The position numbers and the translations under genes are program-made. Below the pieces are notes generated by a model. It was not told the DNA's origin. It searched no databases and saw only the letters and a list, made by a program, of their open reading frames with translations. Shown here one piece after another: positions 1 to 12,823 of a DNA stretch of 64,000 bases. Source of the DNA: Batillaria attramentaria (lineage: Eukaryota; Mollusca; Gastropoda; Batillariidae). The stretch is taken from contig JACVVK020000150.1 of NCBI GenBank assembly GCA_018292915.2, forward strand, positions 836,501 to 900,500, given 5' to 3'. Numbering within the stretch: the first letter of the stretch is position 1; each line of letters starts with the position of its first letter.

Positions 1-3000
1 CGTGTCTGTAGAGACGTCGAGTACGGGACTCCCCAAGGCACGATGTCTACCTCCTTTTGAAGTCAGTGCAGCCAAGCGCCATTGCAGACCACGATGTACG
101 GCAGTACAAAATTCCCAGCCTCGATAAACGCCAGTATGAGAGGGGGAAGGTCAATACAGAGAAGTCTGCTTACGCACACACATTCCCGTCAAGCTGTGCA
201 TGTTGGGTAGTGAACAGTCCCAGAGACAGAATGCAACTCATGAACTGTCCTAAAATCACTAATGTGCTCGGAAATGTCTTTGAAACGCTAGGATGGTGAG
301 GCCAGGGCCAACCCTCGCGTCGACTCCTGGTGGCGGGGAACAAAGTTGTAGGGAAAGAGAAAAGCGGGCGGGCAGGAGAGCTGTCTGTTTGAAGTGGATA
401 TGCTGTAATTCCAGAGGCCGCAGGAGGTTGATGTCGGCATTCTGGACGCCTAATGATACTGGCTTCTACCCGCCCTCACTCTCTCCCGCCCGCTCCTTTT
501 CCTGCGGCACCCCTACACACAAGCCGTCGCCCCCCGCTCTCTCTCAGACACCCAGCGCCATCCCTCCTCCAGCACGCTACTTCTCCGTGCAGAGAAGGAA
601 ACTCCACGCTGCCTTCGCTTCCCCTCTTTTATTTCCTCCTCTTCAATAGCTCAGCCTCGATCGATCTGCTAAGAACTGTTTTTCTCCTCGATGCCGAGTG
701 GATTTTTTAAGGGCTGGAGGTGGAGGAACGGGGGGGAGGGGTAGAGATGAAGGAGTCCGTAGAGGGGAAGAGTAAATGGTTGAGCCTGGTATCTCGTTTC
801 AGGCTGACAAATGCCGCGATTGTATGTGGTGTCTGGGCAGAGGATTGACGGAGTTAACTAGTTCACTGGGCCAGTGCCGCTGTATTCAGTCAATAGACGC
901 CTGGACAAAGCAAGGGTTTACTTCCGCCATTAGATTAGCGGCGGCACCAGCCCTCGTTACCATCACGACTAGTAATGACGCATTATGCGCTTTCTGTATT
1001 GCTGACCAACCGTCAAGGCTGACATGGGCACCATGTGAATCTAGACAAGATGTATAATCTGCGTTAAAATGCAAACCGGCTTGACATCTTGAAATTTAAT
1101 TTAAACCGAGAACACAATAGGCCTACAGACGCCGGTTCGTAAACGTAATATAAGCATTAATTTGATTAAGTCGTGTTCACACTTCAGGGCCGTGTTTCTT
1201 GGAATACGTGTCAGTAGCGCCATAAGGTAAACAAGTTATAGTGGCGACGTCTTGTCTGTCCCGCTGAATCGTACAAAACTTCTTCATAAATCAGTCGCCA
1301 GCAAGTCAGAACATCATTTTGGAAGCTCTTGTCGACATTATTTGCAGCCCCAGCCTGTTTCGCACTTTTGGCTGCCTCCCTCCAGATGTACAAGCGTGTC
1401 CTTCCAGCCATCGGCCTGTCCACTTTCCGCCTTCCCGGCCGACCCGGCCGTGTTGTAATTTCTGTCCTCTCACAGTCTATCCAGCACCCACAGAGAGAGA
1501 CAAAGGCAGACAGACGCACATACAAAGAGAGACTCAGTGACAGACAGAGAGAGAGCCGGACCGGCAGACACAGAGAGAGAGCCGGACCGGCAGACACAGA
1601 GAGAGAGAGAGAGAGACTGTGCAAGGTTGTGTTTATCTGTGTTTCGTCTAATAACAACAATTTTACACGACCCAGTTCTCTGCGTCAATAAATTAGCGGA
1701 TAACAAACGTTAAGCAAGCTGTGTAGAGAGAGCGAGTGCGGCAAAGCATGTAGCGTAATCCGACCCAAGGAAAATAGCACATCGGCTCGGATTGCGATCA
1801 CAAGACCCGATGCTTGGCCATATCGGATGGACCGTTCACCTCATCACACGTACAATACTGATGGCGCTATCAGTTACATGATTCACGTGTGAAGATTAGT
1901 TGGACTGTTTTTGCTGTACCCTGTTACTCAGTGACGTTCAGCTGAGCAATAACAGTTTTTATTCTTAGCACGTGCCTTTTTCAGAAACAGGGCGGCAAGA
2001 ACTACACCGACGGAGGAACGTCAAGTCGAACGAGATGCGTAATTGCCTTGAATCGACAACTTATTATGCCAGGTACGTCACAGTCAGTACCAAGGCAGTC
2101 TGTGGCAAATTCTGCTCGGTGTCCTGTGGACAATGGTCGCCTGTCACTGCCGCAAATCAGTGCAACTAGTGTATCACCCACACACTCCCACTGATTTATC
2201 GACCTCCCGCCACACTGACGTGATCCAAGAAACTACTGATTAGAATTTCTTGGATCGCCTATTGCAGCTTCTGGCACCGAGGGCGGGTACGTAGAGATGG
2301 CAGTAATTTTGTCTAGACTGTGTTGGTGTGATTACTAGTATGTCTGTTCTCCGTATTCGTATTCCCACATGTGACCCAATACAGCTCGGGAGGACACCGT
2401 CCAGCTAAGGTTTCCTTCTCCAGCTGCTGTTCCATTGACAGCCATCAGTAGGTGCACCAGAGGCTGGATCTATCAGCAGGACTTGGCGACGAGCGTGGCG
2501 GTAATGGAGTTGAAGGTTTTCCACCTGGGCCCGCAACACGGGATGTACGTGCACGGTCACTGGTTGCCGCCGACACTCCGCCGCCGGGCGCCGATACCCT
2601 CATCACCCTACACACAGGTGCTACACTACCTCAGTGTACCTTGATGCGCGCACCTGTACTGAGACCGAGACAGAGAAAGAGGTGAGGAGCGTGTTGTGGT
2701 GGAAGATAAGAAAGTTGTTTTCCATCTCGTTGAGCCGCGGTCCGACAACAGCGCGATATAACCAGGTAGAGGCGAGCGGCGCACACGACGTCGGCAGGCC
2801 GTGTTTACAAACACGCGCTACATCACAGAACAAACCTGCTCCCTGACGACCCCCCTGACGGAACCCTCTGTCTGGAACTGACGAGATAATGATGAGACAG
2901 GCCAAATCAGCTCCCAGATAGCAGTGATTGCTGCGATTTGTCGACCTTTGTCAGAGATAAGAGGAACAAAACGAGATGCTGTCTGGCGGAATTGTTATCT

Positions 3001-3190
3001 GTCAGCAGCAAGACAACAGTGGATGCCACTCTCTGTCTCATGCCCCGGGAACCTGAACGTCTGTGTGGACGTACAGTATACTGAGCGGTTAGTCTACCGT
3101 GAAGTCAGTATCGATACTGCTCACAACATCCCTTGTAACTGACACGCTGATTTGGTGTGTGCTTTCATCATTTCTCATCACACAGATAAT
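1..3190. other. Non-genic stretch, no gene recognised
   Basis: Open frames here are short (up to about 150 codons), overlap on both strands and resemble no family I know. The only structure is a purine-rich simple-sequence patch at about 1,495-1,617. It includes two copies of a 27-bp unit containing GAGAGCCGGACCGGCAGACA. I treat the stretch as intergenic or intronic. Confidence 0.5.
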
Positions 3191-3202
3191 GTCGGGAAAA
3201 AA

Positions 3203-3300
3203 AATTCAATTCAAAAATACTTTATTTGTCCCTTTCGGGCAATTAAAAGGTAGCCGGTAACGGGACGGGCAATGACTAATGATAAACATCAAACATCAAA
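3203..3300 (-). mobile_element. 3' end of a LINE (CR1/L2/Rex-like), 5'-truncated
   Basis: Read on the minus strand, the sequence runs through GCCCGAAAGGGACAAATAAAG and ends in a short TTGAA-type repeated tail followed by a T-rich run. This form (an AATAAAG-like end plus a short tandem tail) is typical of 3' termini of non-LTR retrotransposons. The second LINE end at 34.8 kb finishes the same way (GACAATAAAG, then an ATTG repeat). No reverse-transcriptase coding remains here. Confidence 0.45.
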
Positions 3301-4018
3301 CGATACATAGCCCTCGCCTAACTCTAGACTGTTTAACCCTACATTCAAATCAATTCTTTTCAATCGAAGCCAGCTGACTCAAGAAGTACAATCAGTCCAG
3401 AAATACTGGTACTAGTATACTGTGTCCAGAGACCCTATCCTCCTTAATAGAAACGTCCTGTCGGTTTACAGGAAACAATGGCAAGACACAGACAGAAGCT
3501 ACGAAGTGTTTGGTACAGACCCCGTCTGCGAATGAAGGAGTAGGTGAATAGCTCACAGAGCGGATTTCCTCTCTATGGTCGGTCTTTGATGTCCGAGACA
3601 CACACACTGCTGGACGCTTTTGTTTCCGTGTAGAATGGGTGATGATTGACAGAACCTCAGTTTGACAGGCCGGCCGGCTACTAGTAGACAGAATGAGACA
3701 GATCGAGGTAGCAGAGAGAGAGAGAGAGGCGAGCGGCGCACACGACGAGAGAGAAAGAGAGAGAGAGAGAGGTGAAGCTGGAATAAGGAAGCGGCTCTGG
3801 ATATACCTGTTACACAGACAATGATGCCGTATGGATGGGCTCGGTTTAAAGATTTATTGTTTCGATAGCTTATCGTAAACCGACAAGCGTTTACCGCGCC
3901 CTACGCTCTGCGTTAGCTCCAGGCCTATCATAGGTTGTTACAGGTCGCCCACCGAACACATGTACAGGGCTGACAAGCAGACGAAGAGTGAAACATGCTG
4001 TCGGTGTGAATGGAGGAG

Positions 4019-4471
4019 GGTTTAACTCCTAAGCGCCCGCGCACGAATCACATCCTGAAAAAAAAATCGTCTCAGCACTAGACAGCACTAAACAGCACTA
4101 TTATGCAACCTCGCGGCCAGCAGTCCGCCCGAGAGACGGCGCAATGTGCCGTCATATTGCATCACACTCCGGCGAGCGGTCGAGGCTAGCCAGCGCTACA
4201 TGACGGCACGTTGCATCAGAGATCACACTCAGACGAGCGGTCGACTCTAGTCAGACAGCCAAGACAGCTCGTCAAGTTCGCACCCTCTTGTGAATACGGC
4301 GGTCACTGGCTTGTTCGGGTATTGGCCACGTAATAGCTAACGGCACACTGATTGGTCCCGTTACAACTTGCCCCAACCACTTCCCACTGGCGTGAGGGTG
4401 GTAGGCAACAAGAGGCAAGTCCCGTTACCAACGAGCATGTGAAACCACATGTGACTGACCATTAGGGGTGA

Positions 4472-4511
<40 letters not shown>

Positions 4512-4565
4512 TTTTTGACTGTTTCTTGCTCACTCCATTGTTATGGGCAATATGTCTGAACAATT

Positions 4566-4662
<97 letters not shown>

Positions 4663-6604
4663 GCGATCTACTACTTTATATACCAGATATTTATGGTACC
4701 CATGCACGAAAGAAAGTTCTTTTGCTTGTGGTGAACCTGAACTGTGGTGTCAAATTAGTGATACTGTCAATGAGGATCTGTGTGCATGCGGTGGAGGTGT
4801 AGGCATATCTAATTATCTGACGCCTATTAATATTATTTCACAACTACCAGAACTGACTTTGACACTGTCAAGTCAGTTTGTCTCGACTCGGGCTGTCATG
4901 CAACTCGTCACTCGTATCGCCGCTATCATCAAAGAAGCCGAAATCCAGACAAAGCATGGGCTGGCGACTGACAACTGAGGCGCCGCCAACTGGCCGCAAA
5001 GGACGTGTCATTTTTCACATACCTGTTTCACAGACCCGGAACTTACAGCAGCAATACACAAGAAGAACATCTGCATTCGGGCGGCAATGTCTTTGTTCAG
5101 CCCCTTGTCCAGTCAGTTCATCGGCTAGTGTGTTGGATATTGAAAACGGGTATGTGAAAAACGACATGTACCCGTGGAAATGGTCTGGCCAATCAGACAG
5201 CGTTTTTCAATCAAAGGAAGCTACCCATTCTACGTAATCAAAGGAAGCTACCCAGTCGGTAGCGCTCCACGGCCGAGTTGAGTGGCAATACGGGATGGAG
5301 AGAGGCTGATTATGTAATCTGCGTAACCCGTTAGACGGTAAAGGCGCGTCTTAACTATAGCCGAAGAAGTCCTCGGCGATGACAACCGAACTTCTTCGGC
5401 TTCATTCGGCGTGGCCTCCACGTACTAACTAGGCGTCAAGCATTCGTGACATGTGACCGAAGGAAAATAGCAATGGCGCCGATTGTGAGCTTACCAGTGA
5501 AGTGCGTCTCGTAGCAACTGTAGCTGTTGAGGGAAATCAAGGGGTTACACGACAACATGGCTTTACGCACTCAAAAGGGCACTATCTGAACTAATCAATG
5601 TGACCCAACTGCACCATGAATTGCATTAAAAACCGAAATAATCATCAACGAAACCACTGAACCGACAGACAGTTACGAGCCGGTACACCGGCGTAGCAGA
5701 CGGTCACCAGCACACGGCGGAAGAAAAACGTCATACCAACAACAATGTCGCGGTTTTGCATCAATTTTAGCAAACAAAATCAAAATTCTACACTACCTCA
5801 GTAATCAGAGTGACGCAAGTGAGCCATGAAAGTTATAGATGCCTGAAATATCAGCGACTAGAACGTTGACTCGGTACTCATGTGACGACGCGGCGACTGA
5901 GCCTCCACGCGAGCAGACGGCGTTAGCATGCGAAGCAAAAACGCTGTAATTACAGATATTTCGCATTCTTACTTCACCTGTAACATTGTAAGTCAAATGT
6001 ACACTATCCTTACTAATCAATGTATTCCAGCAGCACCAAGAAACTTCTTCATTGCCGAAATATTAATGCTTGTAACTTTGAACCGACACCGGCCATGTGC
6101 GAGCGCGACCCTCCGCCATCTTGAAATCAGATAGCTGGCGAATCTGGACCAGCCAATCAGATAGCGTCTGGCGAAATCATTCGAGGTTGATCGCGAATCT
6201 TCGCTTAACATGTTGAGCGAAGCCCAAACAGCCCAAAATCGCTTCGCGAGGCCCCAAAATGTTTCGGGCGAAGCGTTTTTTGTTCGGTCTTCGGGGTTGA
6301 TCGCTATAGTTAAGACGCGCCTTAAGCTACAGGACTTTGCACAGCGGTGAAGCGCCGTTGCCACTCAGTCAGGTCAGTACAAGACTGCCCTGAGCAGGCC
6401 AAGGGATTATGAGAGATTATGCAACTTACTGCGTGCGGGCAGTGGTCGAGCGTGGAAAACAGGCCTCGTTGAAACTGCCCACGCCTTGCGTAATAGTGCT
6501 GTTGAGTGCTGTCCAGTGCCGTTTTGTGCTATTGTGAGTTTCAGTACGTCTGTCATATAGTGTGGGCAGGGGGTGGGGATCCGCGGGCAGTTAGGAGTTA
6601 AAGG
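4019..6604. repeat. Large nested inverted-repeat region
   Basis: An outer pair of arms (about 4,019-4,110 and 6,480-6,604) shares TTAACTCCTAA, GCCCGCG and the spaced words CAGCACT..CAGCACTATTA in opposite orientation. An inner pair (5,341-5,360 and 6,303-6,322) is a perfect 20-bp inverted repeat, AAGGCGCGTCTTAACTATAG. The interval also holds a diverged duplication of about 70 bp (4,147-4,255) and a local hairpin CCGAAGAAGT..ACTTCTTCGG (5,362-5,400). There is no transposase-like ORF, so this looks like a non-autonomous foldback element or overlapping MITEs. I could not define target duplications. Confidence 0.5.
4471..4656. repeat. Compound microsatellite (GT)n ... (CT)n(CA)n
   Basis: A (GT)n run occupies 4,473-4,509. 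A (CT)n run passes directly into (CA)n at 4,571-4,656. Open frames crossing it encode only serine/leucine and histidine/threonine repeats and are artefacts. Confidence 0.95.
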
Positions 6605-6837
6605 CTAATGGCTATCGACGAAAATGATGCAGTTTCAGGTTGCTCACGTGTTTTTGGTTTGTTGTTGTCTTTACTGACGTTTTGTTTGTTTGTTGTTTAG
6701 TTTTGTCTATCTGATCAACTTTTTAATGAGTTGCTGACAGCTAGTCGTCCCAACTGGAGGTAAAAACGAGTCATTGTGGCTGCGGAACGTCAATGAGTGT
6801 GATATAATGTAATGCTGGCCGTGTGTCGGTAGGTGAG

Positions 6838-7137
6838 TTTACCTGGGCCCGCATGTAAAACTCGAGGTTAATTTCACCCACGGCTACGGGCCTAACCCAG
6901 ACTAGGACAAAAGAAACCCAAAAATAAAATTAAATAGAAAAAGGAAGCGAAGAAAGGAACAAAAAAAATCCCTCTATAACGGTTTTGGCACCATGGTGGA
7001 ATGGACCCGCTTCCTGATTAAAAGAAAAACAAGTACAAAATTTAACCCTAGACCTAGTTTAGTTCGAGGTTAGACCTTAACCCGGGGCTAAAATCCCTAA
7101 CCTCGACTTTTACATGCGGGTCCCCTGGAGTAGGACT
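6838..7137. repeat. Foldback (MITE-like) repeat of about 300 bp
   Basis: The left arm begins CTGGGCCCGCATGTAAAACT and the right arm, reversed, reads GGGACCCGCATGTAAAAGTC. Both then read CGAGGTTA. Arms of about 60 bp flank an A-rich centre without coding potential. This is consistent with a MITE or foldback element; the superfamily is not identified. Confidence 0.55.
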
Positions 7138-7212
7138 GAGACAAAAGTTATCTCAGCCGGATATCAGGAGGGTCATTCCCACTGGAACAGAAGAGTCGTC
7201 CTGTCTGGATTG

Positions 7213-7382
7213 GGTGGGTGAGTGTTTGGGAGTGTAACTCCTTTTCCACCGTGTGTGGGTGATATCAAAGACGGGGCAACGAGAAAAAGGCCAGTACAAA
7301 TATAATTGTGCCCCCAACCGGGATTCGAACTCATGACCCGATCATAGAAAGTCTAACGCTCTACCATTCGGATATCCCGCCC
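7213..7382 (-). mobile_element. tRNA-derived SINE copy
   Basis: On the minus strand a tRNA-like head (box A-like GAATGGTAGAGCG, here diverged, and box B-like GGTTGGGGGC context with GAGTTCGAAT) is followed by a body with TTTGATATCACCC and a tail GGTGGAAAAGGA. It is a diverged copy of the same family as the elements at 7.83, 21.6, 25.7, 27.6 and 51.7 kb. A poly-C tract of about 18 lies immediately beyond its head. Confidence 0.75.
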
Positions 7383-7830
7383 CCCCCCCCCCCCCCCGAC
7401 TGGATAAAAGAAGAACTGTCCACACAGGAGATCAGCACTGAGGAGAGCCGTTCATCCCGACTGAATATCACAAGGAGTTATTTCTACGGGATACGTGAAG
7501 ACTCACTGATTCCGACCGGGTTTGAGATGGAACTTTATAATTTCCACTGGATAGCAGAAGACGAGTCATCCCAACTAGACGGAGAATCATCCACACGGGA
7601 TATTATATCAATATTTAAAATGCTTCTGAGCCCTCCGTGGATTCCACCCATGACTGGCCTGGGAGGAATAACCACTCAGTGGAGCTGGCAAAGAGTTTGG
7701 GGTAGAAAAAAAAGACGCGTAGCACTCACCCAACGTGAACTTCAGTAAACTGAAGGTGGACATACACGCCATGAATATGCCAGCTAGTCTGATAATGTTT
7801 GATGACTCGGAGTTTTCACTGATTAACTGG

Positions 7831-7990
7831 GGAGCCAGGGTGGCCGAATGGTAGAGCGTTGGACTTCTAATGCTCGGGTCGTGAGTTCGTATCCCGGCTG
7901 GGGCCAAATATTTGTGCTGGATTTTCCATCTTTGATATCACCCGTACGTGGTGGAAAAGGACGTTAAACCCCCAAACACCCACCCACCCC
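7831..7990 (+). mobile_element. tRNA-derived SINE with perfect target-site duplication
   Basis: The head begins GGAGCCAGGGTGGCCGAATG and contains GGTAGAGCGTTGGACTTCTA and GAGTTCGTATCCCGGCTGG, an Arg(TCT)-like tRNA relic with decayed stems. The tail reads GTGGAAAAGGACGTTAAACC followed by C/A-rich sequence. The 14-15-bp sequence CACTGATTAACTGG(G) is present directly on both sides (7,817-7,830 and 7,991-8,005). This proves insertion by target-primed reverse transcription. It is not a functional tRNA gene. Confidence 0.92.
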
Positions 7991-8159
7991 CACTGATTAA
8001 CTGGGACAGACGGGTCTCGGACTGGCACAAGCCTGGTGTCGGTGAATCGAGCAGACTCAGGTCATTAAATCAAAATAATTGGATTTGAAGCAAAATATTT
8101 TGTACGATACATAGGTTACTTCAACTGACACAGATGACGTAACTGAACCCAACTCAACA

Positions 8160-8226
8160 GAGAGAGAGAGAGAGAGCGAGAGTGGGGGGGGGGGGGGGGG
8201 GGGGGAGGGGAGAGACAGAGAGAGAT
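8160..8226. repeat. GA / poly-G simple repeat
   Basis: A (GA)n run continues into a run of about 20 G, then more GA. It may form unusual structures such as G-quadruplex or H-DNA. It carries no coding information. Confidence 0.9.
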
Positions 8227-10076
8227 CTCGTATCCTATGGCCAATCACAATCGGAAGCAATGGCAAGAAACGGGCATCGAGGAGAGCGGACAATTCCGTT
8301 CCTGCTGTTAACGACCCCGGTTTCCTGCAGCTTGCTGCGGCTCTCACCAATAAAGATGTCGTCCGCTGCATCAAAACGCCATGATGGCTTGCGCTACAGC
8401 AGCGCCGCCAATTGGTAGCGTCCTGCCGCATGCTGTGTCCCTGACTGGCGCGCGGCACTGTGTGGGCAAAAAACCATTCCGTCAGTGCTGGTGGTAAAAC
8501 CTATAAAGAATTAGGAAAGGTTCTAACGAGAGAAATTCACGCAGCATGCCGAATGAGCGGCGGAACGCAAGCTGTAGCCGAGGGATTTGCGGGCCTTGGC
8601 ATGATTGGCACCACAAACACTGACTACAAACTCTTGTTTTGCTATTTAGGTCAGGTTGTTTTTCTTTCAGTTTCAGTTGTTGTTGTTGTTGTTGTTTTTG
8701 TGGGTTTTTTTAAGGGGTGGGAGTGGGTGGGTGGGCGGGGGGTGGATGAGTAAGTGAGTGAGTTTTTCAGTCGGGCTTTAAGCCGCGCAAGCACCAAAGA
8801 CTAATTCGCGGCTAAGTGTGCCTGCACTACGTGAAAAAACAAACAAACACACACACAAAAAGGTAAAGCTGGACAAATCAGTGATGCAAACTGGTCTACG
8901 GGGCAGTATAAACCTAGGACATGCAGGAGACGCTGCACCTTCAACTGAGCTAAGTTATCGAACTCCCGATTACAAAAAAGCGTAGAAAACAAATAACAAC
9001 TCAGTACAACCAGGTAAAACAAACATAAATACTAAGCGCATGTACAGCAAATATTGCAACTTATCATCTCCTAGTTCGCAGCACATGCCCAGCAATACTT
9101 ATTCTTAACCACTGGTAGTGCAGACATGAGTGAGAGGTTAAAGAGAAGAAATATAGATGAAACGGCCGAACTTAAAAATCAGCTGAGGAAGGACGGAACG
9201 GCTAAATTCGGGAGGTTTCAAAGAGAAAGAGACAGGCGAATGGGCTGGTGAGGGATAGAACGAGAGAGGTAGAAAGGAACATTCCTTAGTTGCCAATGAA
9301 GACAACATGCCTGGGATGCAGTTGGAGAAAAGACCGCCTCAACACGGAACCTCCCCGCCGTGAGGCAGTTTGGGAAAACAACACACCTGAGAGGGTTGCG
9401 TTGTGAAGGCTTTCCCGTGACAGGTGTTCAACAGCACCAGCAGGGCGCTGCGAACAAAGCCCGCCAGGGCAAAGGCCAGATGGGGAGAATCCTGTGAAGT
9501 CGGCCTTCAGAAACGACTCTCAGATGTCTCACTGGACCAAGGGTCAGCAGACACCCGCTTACTGACCTCCCCCCAGAGAAGAGTTTAAGGAAGCAAAAGA
9601 CAGGTGAATGGACCGATGGAGACAGAAATAAGAGTAAAGAAAGAGAAATAGGAGTGGGCAAGCTCAGCGAAATCAGCTCCGCCGCGTGAAGGCGAGTCCA
9701 TGGGGCCTGGGTGGGCGGGGGAGGAATGGGGGGGGGGGGGGGGGGTTGGGGTGGTGCTGATGAGACAAGACAGATTACTAACAAGAAAGGATCAACGCAT
9801 GCATTCTGACGATCAATCAATCACTGAAATCAGTAAAAAAAAAAAAAAAAAAAAAAAAATCCTGTTACGAATTAAAGGGGACAGTATATCGTCGATGCCC
9901 TTGCAATACCGGCCACCTATGTTGTGTATGAGTATCATCTTTGTCCACTAATTTCCGCGTTTCGCAAGAGCAACGACGATAAAGTGTCCCTAGACTTTGC
10001 AGTTTGCCAAGAAATCAGGTCACAGTAATAAACAAGGCAACAAGACAGCCGACCACGACCACAGTCACTGAACCTC

Positions 10077-10078
10077 TA

Positions 10079-10169
<91 letters not shown>

Positions 10170-10184
10170 ACTGACACGCACGCG

Positions 10185-10246
<62 letters not shown>
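10077..10246. repeat. Long (CT)n(CA)n(CG)n microsatellite
   Basis: About 170 bp of alternating pyrimidine-purine sequence: CT repeats, a long CA tract, a short CGCGCGCG segment, then CA again. The alternating CA/CG stretch is a potential Z-DNA former. Confidence 0.95.
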
Positions 10247-10247
<1 letters not shown>

Positions 10248-10752
10248 TGTGTCGCGACGTCTAATTAAACATTTGTATATATTATAAGCCGGACTGGCTA
10301 TACTGACGTGAAACTGATCACCGTGCACTGAGCACATTCAAAATGGCACCAGTTAAATGATGCCACCACAGGGATCCAGGCACACTCGGCAAGACCGATG
10401 CCAAATTTCGTACGAATACACTGTACACGTAGTCAGAGTCCAGCTGAAATTGTGAGCACAAAAATGCGTTAGTGCCCGTCCTGACTGAGGATGAGAAACC
10501 ACTGGGGCTGTCATGCAGATCGCGCCTTGCAACAGTACGCTTTGAATGTCTGCCGGTACAGTTTATAGTACCCGGCTACGATGCTTGCTGCTTGAAATAA
10601 AAAGTAAATGGCTATTAATATAATTAATTAAATGGCTATTAACAATTAATTGAATTTAGAAAATAAAGTTTACATCCTCCCAAACTGACGAACTTATTCA
10701 ATGATATTTATATAATTATATTCTTCGGTCGACGTTTGAAACAGTCTCTCAG

Positions 10753-10756
<4 letters not shown>

Positions 10757-10845
<89 letters not shown>
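10757..10845. repeat. (CT)n(CA)n microsatellite
   Basis: CT repeats pass into about 55 bp of CA repeats. This is the same compound type as at 4.6 and 10.1 kb. Confidence 0.95.
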
Positions 10846-10848
<3 letters not shown>

Positions 10849-12787
10849 GCCAGCAACTTTGGAAAGCATTCTGGCCACCGGACAACTGATCAGAAACTGA
10901 GTAGCGGGATGCGGGAGGCGAAATGGTAACTGACATACTGAGAGTGAGATATATGATGTATACTATAAACAGTATATATACTTGATGTGGTCATACATGT
11001 GGCACTGGTAACATCAGTTTCAAGTATTGGACAGAACGTCCAGATTTGCCGGGTGAGTGGGGGCAGTGTTATCATGATGAACACTGACACTAGAGTCTGT
11101 CAAGGTATTATTGTGACTGAGCTTCGTCCTCCTGGTACATGTGAATGTGCAAAATGCCGGTACATGAACAGTTTGAGTCTCGACTCACTGTCTCTCTCTT
11201 TCTCTCTCTCTCTCTTCTCCCAATTACAAACGATAACTTAACCCAGACACGTAATAGCCGACAATAAGCGTGGCGTCTCCATCAAATACTGATACCATCA
11301 AGACATGCTCAAGCCCAGGAAGAAGTCGGCGCGTTCCCCTTCCATTTACACGTCAAAGACGATTTTTCTATCTCTTTGTTCCCCTTTTCCCCAGAGGCAA
11401 AGCGAGAGAGGGCCTCAGCTGTGTTGAATTATAAGTGTGTCTTTTGCACGAGTCGTGTGCTGGTAATGGTTCTCCCAGCTGCTTTACCGTTCAAGTTCTA
11501 ATGATGTGGGGGCCAGAGCTGCCGTCTTCACACACTCATGGCAACTCTTTGTCTGCAGCAAGATACGAGTTAAACGTGCAGAGCATCGACTGACAGCACC
11601 AGTCCTGTATCAGTTGCTGCTAGCAAAGTCCTGGTGTACGACCCGTCCGGACTGCGGCAAAACATCCGCTAACCGGAAGTGCAGGGCTGATCACGTGACT
11701 AAACATTCCAAGGGATTTACTGACACGTCAGAAGTGAGTCAAAATTAAATGGCAGTTCGCGTCAGTTTTCCTCCCCGTCCAACTTCACGAACTTCAGTTG
11801 GCCAATACTGAACCGACCGATCACGCCATGACGGCTATGATAATTATCATGTAGAACTTGAACTGACACTGAGATTCCTTTTGTGTTGCTGAAACCACTG
11901 ATTTGCGTCACCTCACTAAGTTGAATGATGTAAAGCGCTGCTGTGACACGTATGAAAGACTCGGCATCATAAAGTTTTGAAACTGCAAACGAGGGATTAA
12001 ATGACTGAAATAGCAACTGAAGGCGCAGAGGTCCGTCATTATAATTAGATGTCTACTGACTCAGCACGGCTCAAACCATGACTTCCAGCTTAGAGCTGGA
12101 TAAAACTGCATTAATCCGGGCGGGGTGCTTTGTGCGTGTGCACCGTACGGTCGATGCCACCTGAGACTGGCAGTGTCCCGGTGTCATACTTGCCGGGGAG
12201 TTCATCAGTCTAGCATGTTACACCGGCCCTACTAGCTCCAATCAATGAAACAGTCCGCTTGACTGATGTGCCATCTTTTTCCGGTCCCAGGGGAAGGCAA
12301 ATTGTCTAGTGTTTTAGTCGCTTCTCTAAATTCCCTCCACTCATTTCCAGCACTCCACCAAGCTCAGTTATGTGCGGGTCTTGTCCATGGCAATTGGATT
12401 TGCTGAATCATCGTCCAACAAACGTCATTACGGTACAGGCAGGACGAGATCTATCCGGCTATTGAATTAACTCTCGCGCGATCTCGTTCATTTTTGCGTG
12501 ATCGAACTAGTAGGTCAGACCTACGTATTTTGGTCTCGCGTTATCTCGTGCGCGCGGGCTGACTGCGGGAAGTCAGAACGAGATTTATCACGGGCTAGTC
12601 TGGCATTCCGTTGCCTTGGATACGTATTCATCACAGGTGTCTGTGAGCGCCGTGCCTATAGTCTCGAGACATTGTGAAGGACTGCAGGCATGATCAAGAT
12701 GCGGTCCGAGTCGTGGCTTATCTCCCTGGCTTTTGCCCTTCGTGACGTCCACAGTGCTTCGTAGCACTGCATCTACCACGCCTAGCA

Positions 12788-12823
<36 letters not shown>

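Noticed and set aside
1211..1706. Overlapping frames rich in Ser/Leu and Arg/Glu
   Set aside because: They are produced by the GA/CT simple-sequence patch at about 1.5-1.6 kb.
7832..7905. Possible tRNA-Arg(TCT) gene
   Set aside because: The anticodon arm is broken and the segment is the head of a SINE bounded by perfect target duplications.
10015..10337. Cys/Val-rich open frames across CA/GT repeats (also at 13.8-14.1, 17.3, 18.0, 22.9, 23.6, 50.4-50.7 kb)
   Set aside because: They are translations of dinucleotide repeats, open only because the repeat lacks stops, and have no flanking coding signal.
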